This document shows positions 5,135 to 5,244 of a DNA stretch of 5,244 nucleotides, piece after piece. Origin of the DNA: Anaerolineae bacterium (GTDB taxonomy: Bacteria > Chloroflexota > Anaerolineae > JAFGEY01); the NCBI GenBank assembly GCA_016929775.1, contig JAFGIE010000022.1, forward strand, positions 1 to 5,244, in the 5' to 3' direction. Under the pieces are notes generated by a model. The model made no database searches and was not told the DNA's origin. It saw only the letters and a program-made list of their open reading frames with translations. The position numbers and the translations under genes were made by a program. Within the stretch, counting starts at the first letter, position 1; every line of letters starts with the position of its first letter.

Positions 5135-5159
5135 GGGCGCGTCAAGCCGCGCCCCTACG
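5135..5159. repeat. Palindromic element ending in CGCCCCTACG
   Basis: Arms GGGCGCG (5135-5141) and CGCGCCC (5148-5154) are exact reverse complements around TCAAGC. The tail CGCCCCTACG (5150-5159) is identical to 819-828 at the palindrome after the thioredoxin-fold gene. The two appear to be members of one family of intergenic palindromes with a fixed tail and a variable stem. Confidence 0.6.
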
Positions 5160-5188
5160 GATCGATCGCCGGGGCCAGCCTCCGTTCG

Positions 5189-5212
5189 TAGTACCCAAGT
5201 TTCGCCCGAAAT
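5189..5212 (-). repeat. Right copy of the 24-base inverted motif
   Basis: Read on the minus strand it is ATTTCGGGCGAAACTT followed by GGGTACTA, matching 34-57 at 21 of 24 positions. In this copy the core TTTCG-GG-CGAAA is a perfect inverted repeat. It is the better preserved half of the pair, and lies beyond the ICMT-like gene and its upstream repeats. Confidence 0.6.
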
Positions 5213-5213
5213 A

Positions 5214-5228
5214 GGGGCACTATGCCCC
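5214..5228. other. Short perfect stem-loop next to the inverted motif
   Basis: GGGGCA (5214-5219) and TGCCCC (5223-5228) are exact reverse complements around CTA. It lies directly beside the right inverted motif and could be part of the same repeat or an operator for a gene beyond the edge. No counterpart is seen beside the left motif. Confidence 0.4.
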
Positions 5229-5238
5229 GGATACAGAT

Positions 5239-5244
5239 TTGACA
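5239..5244 (+). promoter_or_regulatory. Possible -35 box cut by the window edge
   Basis: TTGACA, identical to the -35 hexamer at 88-93, occupies the last six bases. Its -10 partner would lie outside the window, so this is only a possible promoter for a plus-strand gene to the right. Confidence 0.25.

Noticed and set aside
34..5212. Calling the whole window a transposon on the strength of the inverted motif
   Set aside because: There is no transposase or integrase gene, no visible target-site duplication, and the enclosed genes look like ordinary chromosomal genes with similar composition.

Overview
This is a GC-rich bacterial window of 5,244 bases. It holds five intact protein genes and an unusually large amount of intergenic repeat and hairpin DNA. 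The palindromic elements of the GGGCGGTTCG / CGAACCGCCC type, the CCCCTCCC...GGGAGGGG hairpins, and the pairing of a lipoprotein-type HlyD adaptor with a LolD/MacB-type ATPase are what I would expect of a Chloroflexota genome (Anaerolineae-like). That placement is an inference from general knowledge and carries only low to moderate confidence. No rRNA, tRNA, CRISPR array, transposase or phage gene is visible.

Layout. Bases 1-214 hold half of an inverted motif (34-57), a near-consensus sigma70-type promoter (88-116), a leader stem-loop (126-150) and a ribosome binding site. These drive a plus-strand thioredoxin-fold protein with a CNHC active site (215-796). Its 3' end faces the 3' end of a minus-strand pair, and the 174-base gap between the two stop codons is almost filled by a 25-base-period repeat array with two palindromes. 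The pair, read leftward, is a HlyD/MacA-like periplasmic adaptor lipoprotein (3144-1795) and an ABC ATPase (1792-971), separated by only two bases. No permease gene accompanies them.

Further right, and also on the minus strand, are a membrane-anchored class I SAM methyltransferase (4022-3342) and an integral-membrane methyltransferase of the isoprenylcysteine carboxyl methyltransferase (ICMT)/phospholipid methyltransferase type (5027-4326). They are separated by a 303-base spacer that consists mostly of hairpin repeats. Matching repeat modules lie on both sides of the ICMT-like gene. The right edge carries the second, inverted copy of the left-end motif (5189-5212), a short hairpin, and a TTGACA that could be the -35 box of a promoter lying mostly outside the window.

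How the genes relate. Only the adaptor and ATPase clearly work together, as parts of an export or lipoprotein-extraction type ABC system whose FtsX/MacB-like permease must be encoded elsewhere or be missing. The two methyltransferases are both membrane-associated and could both act on lipids or other hydrophobic substrates, but the repeats between them argue against a simple two-gene operon. I do not see a convincing new multi-gene system. The most unusual material is the repeat architecture: the inverted motif near both window ends, the array between convergent stops, and the repeats around the ICMT-like gene.
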